From Bacillota bacterium (GTDB lineage: Bacteria > Bacillota > Clostridia > Ch29): 64,000 nucleotides of DNA. Each line of letters opens with the position of its first letter. Within the stretch, counting starts at the first letter, position 1. Position numbers and translations under genes: made by a program. This document shows positions 24,872 through 34,828 of this stretch, piece after piece. Under the pieces are notes generated by a model. The model did not search any database, was not told where the DNA came from, and worked only from the letters and a program-made list of their open reading frames with translations. The stretch spans positions 36,341 to 100,340 of the forward strand of contig JABVCK010000009.1 in NCBI GenBank assembly GCA_013540605.1, read 5' to 3'.

Positions 24872-25627
24872 ATGTTGAGAGTGGATAAAGCAAAACTTGC
24901 GGCATCAGTGCTGCTGGTGGTTTGCCTGGTTCTCGCCGCTTACCTTGTAAAGGATGTATTTGCCAGTGAGGGCCTTGCAGCGGATGAAGGACTGAAGAAC
25001 ATTATTACCGTGAGCGGCACGGGCATAGTCATGGTGAAACCGGATATAGCCTATATAAGGGTAGGGGTGGAAACCAGGGGCGCCGATGCAAAGAAAGCAC
25101 AGCAGGAAAACGCCCAGATAATGGATAAGATAGCGTCCAAACTCAAGTCCTTAGGTGTCAAGGATGATGACATCAAGACTGTGACTTACAACCTGTACCC
25201 CGTTGAGAGATACGACGACAAGACGAACAAATCCTATGTATATGAGTACAGGGTTAACAATATAGCAGAGGTTGTGGTAAGGGATATAGATAAGACCGGC
25301 GCAGTTATCGACGGAGTTGCTTCGGTGGGCTCGAATAAAATTTCCAGTATAAGGTTCGGTATAGAGGATACGGAAAAATACTATAGGGAAGCGCTTAATA
25401 TGGCTGTTATAAACGCTTCTGGAAAGGCTGAAGCCATTGCCGAGGGACTGGGCGTGAAGATCAAAGGTGCAGTGAATGTCCAGGAGGTAAGCAGCGGCGG
25501 ACCCATAGTATACCGGCAGGATATGGCCCTGGCAAAACTGGCGGAGTCATATGACCAGGCAGCAACGCCAATATCTGCCGGAGAACTCGAAATCAGCGCA
25601 ATGGTATCGGTACAGTACAGCTATTAA
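24872..25627 (+). CDS. SIMPL domain (DUF541) exported protein
   Basis: 251 residues with an N-terminal helix/signal (LAASVLLVVCLVLAAYLV), then a SIMPL domain recognised by ITVSGTGIVMVKPDIAYIRVGV, the VTYNLYPVERYDD segment and YRVNNIAEVVVRDIDKTG. Related proteins act in oxidative stress and envelope maintenance. Starts 4 bases after the anti-sigma gene; last gene of the ECF operon before a strong terminator. Confidence 0.88.
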   Translation: MLRVDKAKLAASVLLVVCLVLAAYLVKDVFASEGLAADEGLKNIITVSGTGIVMVKPDIAYIRVGVETRGADAKKAQQENAQIMDKIASKLKSLGVKDDDIKTVTYNLYPVERYDDKTNKSYVYEYRVNNIAEVVVRDIDKTGAVIDGVASVGSNKISSIRFGIEDTEKYYREALNMAVINASGKAEAIAEGLGVKIKGAVNVQEVSSGGPIVYRQDMALAKLAESYDQAATPISAGELEISAMVSVQYSY

Positions 25628-25632
25628 CATTA

Positions 25633-25662
25633 AAGGACCTCAGCGGGAGGTCCTTAGTTTTT
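25633..25662 (+). terminator. Terminator of the ECF operon
   Basis: AAGGACCTC and GAGGTCCTT form a 9-bp stem, then AGTTTTT. Confidence 0.9.
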
Positions 25663-25663
25663 G

Positions 25664-25722
25664 ACCAGACAAGGGTACCAGACAAGTCCCTGTCCCCTTG
25701 TCTGGTCCCCTTGTCTGGTACC
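25664..25722. repeat. REP-like inverted repeat (CCAGACAAGGGGAC words)
   Basis: GGTACCAGACAAG (25674-25686) and CTTGTCTGGTACC (25710-25722) are perfect 13-base arms; the loop contains CCCTGTCCCCTTGTCTGG, a further copy of the arm word. Another CCAGACAAG lies at 25664. Similar GGGGACA words occur at 19606 and 62641-63030. Confidence 0.7.
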
Positions 25723-25836
25723 GCCGAAGGGAATCTAGGGTTCCATAGCGGAGCGCCGGAGGGGCTTTTTTTATCCCCCATGGAGGTTTTTTAATTATTA
25801 TGGTGAAATACTATATTGTGGAAAGGAGTGTTAAGA

Positions 25837-28542
25837 TTGGGCAAACCTAAGATGGTTATAATAGACGGTAACAGCCTTGTCAACAGGGCATTTTATGCAC
25901 TGCCTCCCCTGACAACAAAGGATGGTCTTCCAACCAACGCTGTCTATGGTTTTCTTACTATGCTTTTTAAAATTTATGAAGAGCAGCACCCCGACTATAT
26001 TAGCGTTGCCTTTGACAGGAAGGAAGCAACTTTCAGGCATAGGGAGTATGAAGGTTACAAAGCCCAGAGAAAGGGGATGCCGGAGGAACTGGCGCAGCAG
26101 ATGCCGGTTCTGAAGGATATCCTGGACACTCTGGGGGTTAACCGGGTGGAAATTGAGGGCTACGAGGCCGACGATATAATAGGTACTCTTTCCAGATACG
26201 GAGAAGGGAAAGGGCTTGAAGTTCTTGTGGTTACAGGCGACAGGGATGCGCTGCAGCTTGTAAGCAGCGAAGTCAAGGTGATTTATACCAAAAGGGGAGT
26301 GTCCGAGTTTGAACTCTACGATCTCGACAGCATTGAGAAAGTTTACGGGTTAACGCCGGAAAAATTGGTGGACCTGAAGGGACTTATGGGGGATAAGTCG
26401 GACAATATACCCGGGGTTCCAGGAATAGGGGAAAAGACGGCGTTGAAGCTCCTGCATGAATTTGGCTCCCTCGAAGAGGTGCTGGGCAGGTTGGATGAAC
26501 TGCCAAATGGAAAGCTTAAGCAGAGTCTGGTTGAAAATGCCCACCAGGCTGTTCTGAGCAAAAAACTCGCTGCAATCCACAGGGATATACCGATAAATAT
26601 TGACCTGAGCAGATGCAAGAGTATTAGCCCCGACATTGATAACGTACTTGCAAAGTTCTCACAACTCGAATTTAACAGTCTTTTTGAAAGGGCATCCAAA
26701 CTTCTCGCAAGGGATAAGGAAATACCGGTAGAGCATACAGCTTTACCGTCCAGTACCTGCGAATGTATCAGCACGCTGGAAGAGCTTGAAAAAATACTCT
26801 ATGGTATAAAAGAAGGCAGCGGTATAGCCATAGAAATTGTGGTCAGCACCGATGATTATATAGATTTTGAGATATACGGCATTTCGCTTGCATGGAACGA
26901 AAGGGAAGGGGTATATATACCTATAATGCACTCGGGTTACAGCCTTGATAAGAGTAAAGTATTTGAGCGCATTAAGCCCATAATGGAAAATGAAAGAATT
27001 GAGAAGTACGGACATCACCTTAAACAGGACATAATAGCCTTGAGACAGCAGGGTATCGGACTGGTCAATTACAGGTTTGATTCTGAGGTCTTTGCGTACC
27101 TTCTGGACCCTGCCGCAAGCAGCTACCAGTTGGAAAAGGTTGCCTTCAAATACCTGGGTACCAATATAGCCGGGTTGGAAGACCTTGCTGGAAAGGGCAG
27201 GGGGGCTATCGAATTCAGTGAACTGGAAATGGAAAGGGTTTGTGAGCATATGGCTTCCAGAACTGAAAGCATATTCAGGCTCAAGCCCGTAATGGAGAAC
27301 GAGATTAAACTAATGGGTATGGAGAGGCTTGCATACGATATAGAACTGCCCCTGATAGAGGTTCTGGCGGACATGGAGCTATGCGGCATAAAGGTGGATC
27401 GCAAAGCCCTTGTCGAGTATTCGGAAAAGCTTGAGGACAGCATACATAGTCTTACTGAAGAGGTTTACAGCCTTGCCGGTGAGGAATTCAACATCAACTC
27501 GACCAGGCAGCTGGGGGAGGTGCTGTTTAATAAATTGGGTTTGCCTCCTATAAAGAAGACAAAGACCGGTTATTCAACCGACGCGGAAGTGCTTGAGCAG
27601 TTGAAAGAAAGGCACCCGATAGTTGAAAAGGTGCTGGAGTACAGGCAGCTGGTCAAGTTGAAATCCACTTACGCCGATGGGCTGCTGAAAGCAATAAACG
27701 AGCGCACAGGAAGGGTTCACTCCAGCTTCAAGCAGACGGCAACAGCTACGGGAAGGATAAGCAGCACAGAACCGAACCTTCAGAACATCCCGGTCAGACT
27801 GGAGCTGGGGAGAGAAATCCGCAGGGTTTTTGTACCGGGGGACAGGAGTTTCGTTTTCGTAGATGCGGATTATTCCCAGATAGAGTTAAGGGTTCTTGCC
27901 CATATTTCAGGGGATAGAAATCTTATTGATGCCTTCAGGGAAAACCAGGATATTCATACCCAAACGGCTGCCCAGGTCTTCGGGGTTGCGCCTGACAAAG
28001 TCACTCCGTCTATGAGGAGCAGTGCAAAGGCTGTGAACTTTGGAATTATATATGGGATAAGCGATTATGGGCTCTCTCAAAACCTAAAAATCCCGCGGAA
28101 GAAAGCTGCCGAGTATATCCATAGATATTTTGCAAAGTATAACGGTGTTAAGGAATACATGGATGGGATTGTGAGGGAGGGGCATGAAAAGGGCATGGTT
28201 AAAACAATTCTGGGCAGGATCCGATACCTGCCTGAACTCAAATCAGGGAATAGAAACCTCCGGAGTTTCGGAGAGAGAATGGCCATGAACACGCCCATCC
28301 AGGGAAGCGCTGCCGACATAATCAAACTAGCCATGATTAAGGTTCATAAAGGCCTTAAGGAAAAAGCCCTGGAATCCCGCCTCATACTCCAGGTTCATGA
28401 TGAACTCATCATTGAAGCCCGCAGGGATGAGGTTGAAGAGGTCAAGGCACTGTTAAAGGCATGCATGGAAGAAGCCGTGGAACTAAGGGTACCCCTGAGG
28501 GTAGACATGGGAATCGGGGAAACCTGGTACGAGGCAAAATAG
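25837..28542 (+). CDS. polA: DNA polymerase I
   Basis: About 901 residues from the TTG at 25837 (GGAG 8 bases upstream). N-terminal 5'-3' exonuclease (MVIIDGNSLVNRAFYA; KGLMGDKSDNIPGVPGIG), a central domain, and the polymerase with motif A (DYSQIELRVLAH), motif B (RSSAKAVNFGIIYG) and motif C (QVHDELIIEA). The central 3'-5' exonuclease region reads IAIEIVVS where DxE is expected and lacks the YxxxD motif (ERVCEHMAS), so proofreading is probably lost, as in several Gram-positive and thermophile enzymes. Operon with coaE. Confidence 0.95.
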   Translation: MGKPKMVIIDGNSLVNRAFYALPPLTTKDGLPTNAVYGFLTMLFKIYEEQHPDYISVAFDRKEATFRHREYEGYKAQRKGMPEELAQQMPVLKDILDTLGVNRVEIEGYEADDIIGTLSRYGEGKGLEVLVVTGDRDALQLVSSEVKVIYTKRGVSEFELYDLDSIEKVYGLTPEKLVDLKGLMGDKSDNIPGVPGIGEKTALKLLHEFGSLEEVLGRLDELPNGKLKQSLVENAHQAVLSKKLAAIHRDIPINIDLSRCKSISPDIDNVLAKFSQLEFNSLFERASKLLARDKEIPVEHTALPSSTCECISTLEELEKILYGIKEGSGIAIEIVVSTDDYIDFEIYGISLAWNEREGVYIPIMHSGYSLDKSKVFERIKPIMENERIEKYGHHLKQDIIALRQQGIGLVNYRFDSEVFAYLLDPAASSYQLEKVAFKYLGTNIAGLEDLAGKGRGAIEFSELEMERVCEHMASRTESIFRLKPVMENEIKLMGMERLAYDIELPLIEVLADMELCGIKVDRKALVEYSEKLEDSIHSLTEEVYSLAGEEFNINSTRQLGEVLFNKLGLPPIKKTKTGYSTDAEVLEQLKERHPIVEKVLEYRQLVKLKSTYADGLLKAINERTGRVHSSFKQTATATGRISSTEPNLQNIPVRLELGREIRRVFVPGDRSFVFVDADYSQIELRVLAHISGDRNLIDAFRENQDIHTQTAAQVFGVAPDKVTPSMRSSAKAVNFGIIYGISDYGLSQNLKIPRKKAAEYIHRYFAKYNGVKEYMDGIVREGHEKGMVKTILGRIRYLPELKSGNRNLRSFGERMAMNTPIQGSAADIIKLAMIKVHKGLKEKALESRLILQVHDELIIEARRDEVEEVKALLKACMEEAVELRVPLRVDMGIGETWYEAK

Positions 28543-28554
28543 GGGGTTAACAGA

Positions 28555-29145
28555 TTGTTAATAATAGGTTTGACCGGCGGAGTGGCCAGCGGCAAGTCGA
28601 CCGTTAGCAGGATTTTAAAAAGCCTTGGAGCTGAGATTATTGATGTAGATACCATAGGAAGGGAAATTGTTCATAAAGGAAGCCCTTGTCTAGAGGAGAT
28701 TGTCCGGCATTTCGGCAGGGGTATTCTTCTGGAGGATGGGTCTCTAAACAGGAAAAAGCTAGGGAGCATAGTATTTGCGGATAGGGATGAACTGCAGTAT
28801 CTGAACAGTATTATGCATCCGGTCATGACAGATAGGATAAAATTGCTGCTTGAAGAGATGAAAAGGCAGCCAAAAACGGATAAGGTGGTTATAGATGCCG
28901 CAATACTCATAGAAATGGGACTGCACAGGCTTGTTGACGAGGTCTGGGTGGTGAATATCCCGAAGGAATTGCAGATGGAAAGGCTGATGAAAAGGGATGG
29001 TATTTCCCGGGAAAGGGCAGAGGCCATGGTGGATGCCCAAATGCCAATGGAACAAAAGCGCGAGTACGCCGATGTCATTATTGAAAATACCGGGACCATT
29101 GAGGAGCTTGAGAAAAGGGTTAAAAAACTATGGATGAAACTGTAA
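28555..29145 (+). CDS. coaE: Dephospho-CoA kinase
   Basis: Phosphorylates dephospho-CoA, the last step of CoA synthesis. 196 residues; P-loop GLTGGVASGKST at the N terminus, DVDTIGREIV, the LIEMGLHRLVDEVWVV strand and the LID segment RLMKRDGISRERA. TTG start 12 bases after polA, an arrangement common in Firmicutes. Confidence 0.95.
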   Translation: MLIIGLTGGVASGKSTVSRILKSLGAEIIDVDTIGREIVHKGSPCLEEIVRHFGRGILLEDGSLNRKKLGSIVFADRDELQYLNSIMHPVMTDRIKLLLEEMKRQPKTDKVVIDAAILIEMGLHRLVDEVWVVNIPKELQMERLMKRDGISRERAEAMVDAQMPMEQKREYADVIIENTGTIEELEKRVKKLWMKL

Positions 29146-29277
29146 AAAATATTGCACCTATCACCAGGTAAATAATATAATATGAGAGTGTCTAGAAAAT
29201 AGAGCGGTTTGTTTTATTTCATAGGACTAATAAAACAGAGTTTCAGCTGCTATTGCATAAATGTAGGAGTGTTTGCT

Positions 29278-29844
29278 TTGCGCAGGCTTTCAAATAGAAG
29301 AAAAATATACCTGGCCCTCATCATAACAGCGGTTCTGATTGCAGCAATGCTGAACAGCGCTGTCTGGATACTGAAGGTGATGTACCCGATGTACCATGAG
29401 GAGCTTATCTTCAAGTATGCGGAGGAGTACGGGGTGGACCCATATCTTGTCCCAGCTATCATAAGAGTTGAAAGCAAGTTCTATCATAAGGCTGAATCCC
29501 ATAAAGGAGCAAGGGGACTGATGCAGATTTCTCCGATAACCGGCCGGTGGGCAGCGTCTGAGCTTGGTATCGAGAATTATACCGAGGATATGTTGTTTGA
29601 GCCGGAAACGAATATCAGGATAGGCTGCTGGTATATAGGTGTTCTCGAAAGGGAGTTCGGAGAATACCTGAGTACGGTAATAGCGGCATACAACGGGGGA
29701 AGCGGCAACGTGAGCAGGTGGCTTAAGGACGAGCGGTACAGCAGTGATGGGAAGACACTAAAATATATTCCGTTCCGGGAGACAAGGGAATATGTCGAGA
29801 AAGTCGTGCAGAACTACAATATATACAATAATCTTTATAGGTAA
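29278..29844 (+). CDS. Membrane-anchored lytic transglycosylase (SLT domain)
   Basis: Cleaves peptidoglycan glycan strands. 188 residues from the TTG at 29278, chosen because GGAG lies 9 bases upstream. One N-terminal helix (YLALIITAVLIAAMLNSAV) then the Slt70-like domain: catalytic Glu in IIRVESKFYHKA, GARGLMQISP, and AAYNGGSGNVSRWL. Typical length for the YjbJ-like family. Follows coaE by 130 bases. Confidence 0.9.
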   Translation: MRRLSNRRKIYLALIITAVLIAAMLNSAVWILKVMYPMYHEELIFKYAEEYGVDPYLVPAIIRVESKFYHKAESHKGARGLMQISPITGRWAASELGIENYTEDMLFEPETNIRIGCWYIGVLEREFGEYLSTVIAAYNGGSGNVSRWLKDERYSSDGKTLKYIPFRETREYVEKVVQNYNIYNNLYR

Positions 29845-29874
29845 GGGATAAGCGGAAAAGAGAGAGGAAGGTGC

Positions 29875-30921
29875 ATGATGAAAGAGAAGAAAGAGTTCAT
29901 GACTCTAAAGGATGTCGTTGAGTATAAGGTTGACGGGGACAGGCTTTTGCACTCGGCGACGCACGAGGAAATCCTAAGCGGAAAAACAACAGATGTCTAC
30001 TTCATAAGGACGATGGAAATACTGCGTCATCTCAATCTGGATAGCAAAGTAGTTACCGCTGAGATTTTTCCCAGAAAAGCAGGGGTTATGGCAGGTATTG
30101 AGGAAGCTGCCAACATATTGAAGAATAAAAACGTGGAGATCTGGGCAGTACAAGAGGGAGAAAGCTTCGAACCGATGGATACCGTCATGAGAATAAAGGG
30201 TCCATACAATGAGTTCTGCATTTATGAAACCGTAATTCTTGGCTGTATGGCCAGCGCAAGCGGTTGGGCAACTGCCACCGCTGAATGCAGGGATGCATGC
30301 GGGGACAAACCCTTTGTCTGTTTCGGCTCCCGCCATGTTCACCCGGCAGTTGCGCCTGTAATGGAAAGGGCTGCGTTGATTGGGGGTGCGGATAATGCAA
30401 GCTGTATTCTGGGAGCGAAAATTATGGGCAAAAATCCCACCGGAACCGTTCCCCATGCGGCATTTCTGATTGCCGGTGATACACTGACCGTGGCGAAGGC
30501 CTATGACGATATTATGCCGGAGGATCATTCCAGGATTATTCTCGTAGATACCTTCAAGGATGAGGTTGAAGAAACGTTGAGAGTTGCAAATCTTCTGAAG
30601 GAAAGGCTTGGCGGGATCAGGCTGGATACACCTAGCGAACGGGGCGGGGTTACTGCGGCTCTGGTCAGGGAGGTTAGGGCAAGGCTGGATATGGAAGGTT
30701 TTACGAATGTTAAGATTTTTGTATCCGGAGGGCTTTATCCGGAAAAAATAAGAATACTATCCGAAGCGGGAGCAGATGCCTTCGGTATCGGGAGTTACAT
30801 ATCATCCACACCACCGATAGATATGACCATGGACATAAAGGAAATTGAAGGCCGGCCGATAGCAAAAAGGGGAAGGATTCCCGGGCAGATTGATAACCCC
30901 AAACTAAAGAAGGTTAAATAG
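29875..30921 (+). CDS. pncB: Nicotinate phosphoribosyltransferase
   Basis: Joins nicotinate and PRPP to give nicotinate mononucleotide in NAD salvage. 348 residues, of the short archaeal-like class. Seen: TDVYFIRTMEIL at the N terminus, GPYNEFCIYETVILG, CFGSRHVHPA, the phosphate-binding GGLYPEKI and the FGIGSYI end. ATG with GAGGAAGG upstream; 12 bases before the peptide-binding lipoprotein gene. Confidence 0.9.
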   Translation: MMKEKKEFMTLKDVVEYKVDGDRLLHSATHEEILSGKTTDVYFIRTMEILRHLNLDSKVVTAEIFPRKAGVMAGIEEAANILKNKNVEIWAVQEGESFEPMDTVMRIKGPYNEFCIYETVILGCMASASGWATATAECRDACGDKPFVCFGSRHVHPAVAPVMERAALIGGADNASCILGAKIMGKNPTGTVPHAAFLIAGDTLTVAKAYDDIMPEDHSRIILVDTFKDEVEETLRVANLLKERLGGIRLDTPSERGGVTAALVREVRARLDMEGFTNVKIFVSGGLYPEKIRILSEAGADAFGIGSYISSTPPIDMTMDIKEIEGRPIAKRGRIPGQIDNPKLKKVK

Positions 30922-30933
30922 GGGGGAGTACAG

Positions 30934-32565
30934 TTGATTACGAAAAAGGTCTATGCTGTTCTCATAATCATTTTATTGGTCTTCATTCAGTTTGGATGCG
31001 CACCACAGATAATAGAGCCCGAAGAACAGCCGGTTGAAGAAGAGCATCCCGTTAAGGGAGGGAAGGCTGTGTTCGCCGGGGTTGAGCCTAAGGTGTTTAA
31101 TCCCATACTGAATACCGAAAGGGATGCCTATTATTTCCTCAAACTGATTTTCGAGGGTCTGGTGGATTACGACAAGGACTTAAGGATTAGACCCGTACTG
31201 GCGGAGAGCTGGGATGTAACGGAGAATGGCAACGTCTATACCTTCAACCTGAGAAAGGGTGTGAAATGGCATGACGGAAATGAGCTTACCGCCAAAGATG
31301 TGGTGTTTACCCTGGAATACCTTAAAAGTCTTAAAAACCTTAAAAATAAAGAGAGCTTGTATCTGACAAACCTGGACAGGGTTACTTTTTTCGAGATGGT
31401 AGGAGACTATTCGGTAAAGGTTGTGTTTGACCAGAGGTTTAATGGCGCCCTTGATATATTGATTTTTCCGGTACTGCCCAGCCATCTCTACGCCAGTGCC
31501 CAAAAATTGGCCAAGGAAGAGGTGGAGTTTAAGCTTATTGGGACAGGGCCCTACAGAGTTAAAGGCTATGAGCCGCTTAAGACCTTATCCCTGGAGGTAA
31601 ACGACGAATGGTGGGACAGGGAGCCCTATATAAGCGAAATCGAAATGAAATTTGTCCCTGATGAGAACACCGCTCTCACCTCCTTCAAGTCCGATCAGGT
31701 GGACCTTGTTGTTACGGCGTACCCCGATTGGGAAAGATATAGCGAGAACGGGAAAGCAGAAGCCAAAGAGTTTATAACGAACAAATATGATTTCATCGGA
31801 CTTAACTTCACAAACCCCATATTCCAGGACAGGGAGTTCCGAAGAGCCCTTCAGTACGGCATAGACCGGAACAGGATTGTGGAAAAGGTATATTTAAAAC
31901 ATGCAGCGATTGTTGATGTACCGGTGCCTCCGTACACATGGCTGTATTCGGAAGGGACACCGGAATATCCGTATGATCCTGAGAAGGCAAAGGAGATACT
32001 CGCCGAAGCGGGCTGGATGGACCGGGACAACGACGGGATTCTTGAAAAGGAGATTAACGGGATAAAGACTGATATTGCTTTTCAACTGATGGTAAACACA
32101 GACAACCCCAAGAGACATGAAGCTGCAGCCATTATCAAAGAAAACCTGACTGCCCTGGGAATGGATGTCAAGCTTGTGGAGCTTACCTGGGACGGGTTGC
32201 TTGATAAAGTATATAAGAAACAGTTTGATGCGGCAATTCTTGGATGGAATCTCGCAAACTACCTGGATCTGTCCTTTGCTTTCCACTCCAGCCAGATTGA
32301 CGGCGGGAGCAACTTCGTATCGTATAGCAGCCCGGATATGGACGCGCTGCTGCAGAATGATTTCAGGGCGATTGAACCGGAAATGCGGAAGGAGACAAGT
32401 TCCAGGGTGCAGCAGTATATCAGGGATGAGCTTCCTTACAACAGCCTTTATTTCAAAAAGGCCGCCCTTTTGGTGAAGAATAGAATAAGGGGCGAGAAGG
32501 AGCCAAGGGAATATAATATTTTTCTTGACATAAACAACTGGTATATTCCGGAGGATAAGCAATAG
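30934..32565 (+). CDS. ABC transporter substrate-binding lipoprotein (family 5, peptide/nickel)
   Basis: 543 residues; signal with lipobox-like IQFGCAP, then an SBP_bac_5 domain (RPVLAESWDVTENGNVYTFN, LRKGVKWHDGNELTAKDVVFT, FRRALQYGIDRNRIV). Binds peptides or related solutes outside the membrane. TTG start with GGGGGAG. No permease or ATPase genes are adjacent, so it is an orphan component here. Confidence 0.9.
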   Translation: MITKKVYAVLIIILLVFIQFGCAPQIIEPEEQPVEEEHPVKGGKAVFAGVEPKVFNPILNTERDAYYFLKLIFEGLVDYDKDLRIRPVLAESWDVTENGNVYTFNLRKGVKWHDGNELTAKDVVFTLEYLKSLKNLKNKESLYLTNLDRVTFFEMVGDYSVKVVFDQRFNGALDILIFPVLPSHLYASAQKLAKEEVEFKLIGTGPYRVKGYEPLKTLSLEVNDEWWDREPYISEIEMKFVPDENTALTSFKSDQVDLVVTAYPDWERYSENGKAEAKEFITNKYDFIGLNFTNPIFQDREFRRALQYGIDRNRIVEKVYLKHAAIVDVPVPPYTWLYSEGTPEYPYDPEKAKEILAEAGWMDRDNDGILEKEINGIKTDIAFQLMVNTDNPKRHEAAAIIKENLTALGMDVKLVELTWDGLLDKVYKKQFDAAILGWNLANYLDLSFAFHSSQIDGGSNFVSYSSPDMDALLQNDFRAIEPEMRKETSSRVQQYIRDELPYNSLYFKKAALLVKNRIRGEKEPREYNIFLDINNWYIPEDKQ

Positions 32566-32568
32566 GTG

Positions 32569-32597
32569 TTGACATAGAAGGTCAAACTTAATATAAT
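32569..32597 (+). promoter_or_regulatory. Consensus sigma-A promoter of tRNA-Leu(GAG)
   Basis: TTGACA (32569-32574), 17 bases, TATAAT (32592-32597): a full consensus promoter 23 bases before the mature tRNA. Confidence 0.92.
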
Positions 32598-32619
32598 AAA
32601 ATATGCAATTTGATTTTGC

Positions 32620-32705
32620 GCCGTGGTGGTGGAATTGGCAGACACGCTATCTTGAGGGGGTAGTGGGCCGCGCCCGTGCTGGTTCGAGTCCAGTCCACGG
32701 CACCA
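32620..32705 (+). tRNA. tRNA-Leu (anticodon GAG)
   Basis: Class II tRNA: acceptor GCCGTGG/CCACGGC, anticodon arm CTATC-TTGAGGG-GGTAG giving GAG, long variable arm, T arm with GTTCGAGTC, discriminator A and encoded CCA. Its 3' end faces the BREX island. Confidence 0.95.
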
Positions 32706-32707
32706 GC

Positions 32708-32745
32708 AATACCAAGGGTTTTAGGCTCTTGGTATTTTTCTTTTT
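32708..32745 (+). terminator. Terminator of tRNA-Leu(GAG)
   Basis: AATACCAAG and CTTGGTATT form a 9-bp stem, followed by TTTCTTTTT. Confidence 0.9.
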
Positions 32746-32782
32746 GCAAACGAAATGGTGATTTGCAAACGGGATACAGTGC

Positions 32783-34813
32783 CTACTCAACTCCAAGAGC
32801 TTTAAATACGCAATCTTCTGGGCTATTATAGAACGAAATCTGAAACCTTGAGAACAAGTCAGGAGGAACAGTCGGTATATCCACGGCAGAGGACATTGGT
32901 ATAAGTACCCGCTTTGCTCCCGAATCAAGACATACCTGCAGTACGCTGGCCAGTTCCTCAACTTTTGTAATCGTTCCACCTATGGTCATGGACCCAAGTA
33001 CCACCAGTTGGCTCTGAACAGGTTTCTTTAATGCGCCGCTGCATAAGGCTACAAAGCCAGCCAGACCGAGTTCATCGGTAATACCGACCCCCTGCATATC
33101 CTGAATATGCATTAAGAAATCGGTGTTGTCCATGTGAATGGAACTGCTTATATTTTTCTTGTTTGCCTTGAAGTAATTGAAGGCGGTATTCAGGCTTTCT
33201 CTGGCTTCACGGTTTGAAGCAATACCTGTTTTTTCAAACTTGCCAGAACCAGGTACAACCTCATTTTCAATTTTGTACACTCCGAATACTCCAGTTTCAC
33301 TTCTGCCGACGGTATAAACGTGACCTGGCTTACCCATTCCTTCGGGTATCAGCTTACCGCCGCCCTGTTCAGGAACCGAAACGAAATGTTCTTCAAAGTT
33401 CTCATTGTCGATGTAGGAGAAATGAATATCATAGAATTCCATTCCGCCTATTTTCTTAAGCTGCTCCTTAACTCTGCGACGGCCTTCAAGAGCATATTCA
33501 AGGATTTCTGCTATATCGTTCTTACTGAACTCCCCATGTGGGTAGACGAACTTAACAAGCCCTGATACAGTTCTTCTAACGGCAATGGTGTCTCTCTGGT
33601 TGAGATTGCTTCCCAGCCTGAAATATTTGTCTATGCTGTCGCCAAAGGTGGTCTTCCTCATTTCCCGCATAAACTCCGCAAAGTAGTCGGTAATAAAACC
33701 ATACTCGTTTGTAAAGTATTCTGGCCTGAATTTAGGTACTTCCCAACCAGGTATATAGCAGTGCATTCTATCAAAAAAAGCAGTATCATAAGCCATTGCT
33801 TCTGGGAACGGATCAAAAAGGTGCGAGGTCTTCAGGAGCACCTCAACTGACTGATTTATATTTCCGACAAATACCATAGAAGCATTGGCATTCTTTTCTT
33901 CACGGCCTCTTGCAAAGCTTCCGGAAGCCATATAATCCTTCATAATCTGAATTCCGTCTTTATCCTTAAAAGTGATTCCTGCAACCTCATCAAAAGCAAC
34001 GCAGTCCCAAAGTCCAACCAAACCGACCTTTCTGGTGCTCATATTGTAGAAAAGATTTGCAACAGTAGTCTGACCACCCGATATCAGAATGCTATTCGGG
34101 CTGATCTCTTTGTATATGTGTGATTTACCTGTGCTTCTGGGTCCCAGTTCGCAAAGGTTGAAATTGTTCTCGACCAATGGCACCATACGAGCCAACATAT
34201 GCCATTTAACCCTGTTTTCAAGCTTTGTCGGTTCAAGACCTACAGAACGAAGGAGAATACTAATCCATTCATCTTTAGTAAACTTTCTGCGACCCTCAAA
34301 GAACTCTTCCATATCCATATTCGCGAGTTGGATAGGGGTAAGCTCATTGATAACGAATGGGCTAACCCCACGGACTTCCTCATTGAACTCATAGGACATT
34401 TTCACAGTACACCAAATGCCGCCTGCAAGGAGTTTTTCATATCTTTTAATGTAATCCGAAGATATGACAACCTCCTTTATTCCTAGGTTTGAGAAGACAG
34501 CTTCATAGATATCTTTCTTCTCATTAAGACGGGCTTCGATCTTGTCTATAACAGTGTACATCCCCAGCTCTCGTATTTTGGACTTTATCTTTTCGGCTTC
34601 ATCTGGGCGGACAAAGTTCCTTGCAAGAATATCCTTTACCCGTTCCACGCCATCGATAATACTTGCCTCGTCATTCGTTGCACAATACATTCCGAGCAGG
34701 TATTCAAGCACATAAACGGGCACGTTTGCCCCCTCTTTAATTTTTTTTGTCAGGTCTTTCCTGACCACCTTGCCAGCAAAGACCTCGTTTAATTTTTCAT
34801 TCAATCCTGACAC
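32783..34813 (-). CDS. brxL: BREX type 1 Lon-like protein BrxL
   Basis: 676 residues. AAA+ core with Walker A-like GPRSTGKSHIY and a C-terminal Lon-like domain (LVVLGSMTIGGTITKV, GAKRVLIPMSSAVDIP). The segment where Lon proteases have the GPSAG catalytic serine reads DELGLAGF, so protease activity is not expected, as known for BrxL, a DNA-binding ATPase needed for phage restriction. Last gene of the BREX operon, 15 bases after pglZ. GTG start. Confidence 0.93.
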   Translation of the reverse strand: MSGLNEKLNEVFAGKVVRKDLTKKIKEGANVPVYVLEYLLGMYCATNDEASIIDGVERVKDILARNFVRPDEAEKIKSKIRELGMYTVIDKIEARLNEKKDIYEAVFSNLGIKEVVISSDYIKRYEKLLAGGIWCTVKMSYEFNEEVRGVSPFVINELTPIQLANMDMEEFFEGRRKFTKDEWISILLRSVGLEPTKLENRVKWHMLARMVPLVENNFNLCELGPRSTGKSHIYKEISPNSILISGGQTTVANLFYNMSTRKVGLVGLWDCVAFDEVAGITFKDKDGIQIMKDYMASGSFARGREEKNANASMVFVGNINQSVEVLLKTSHLFDPFPEAMAYDTAFFDRMHCYIPGWEVPKFRPEYFTNEYGFITDYFAEFMREMRKTTFGDSIDKYFRLGSNLNQRDTIAVRRTVSGLVKFVYPHGEFSKNDIAEILEYALEGRRRVKEQLKKIGGMEFYDIHFSYIDNENFEEHFVSVPEQGGGKLIPEGMGKPGHVYTVGRSETGVFGVYKIENEVVPGSGKFEKTGIASNREARESLNTAFNYFKANKKNISSSIHMDNTDFLMHIQDMQGVGITDELGLAGFVALCSGALKKPVQSQLVVLGSMTIGGTITKVEELASVLQVCLDSGAKRVLIPMSSAVDIPTVPPDLFSRFQISFYNSPEDCVFKALGVE

Positions 34814-34828
34814 AGTGCCACCGCCTTT

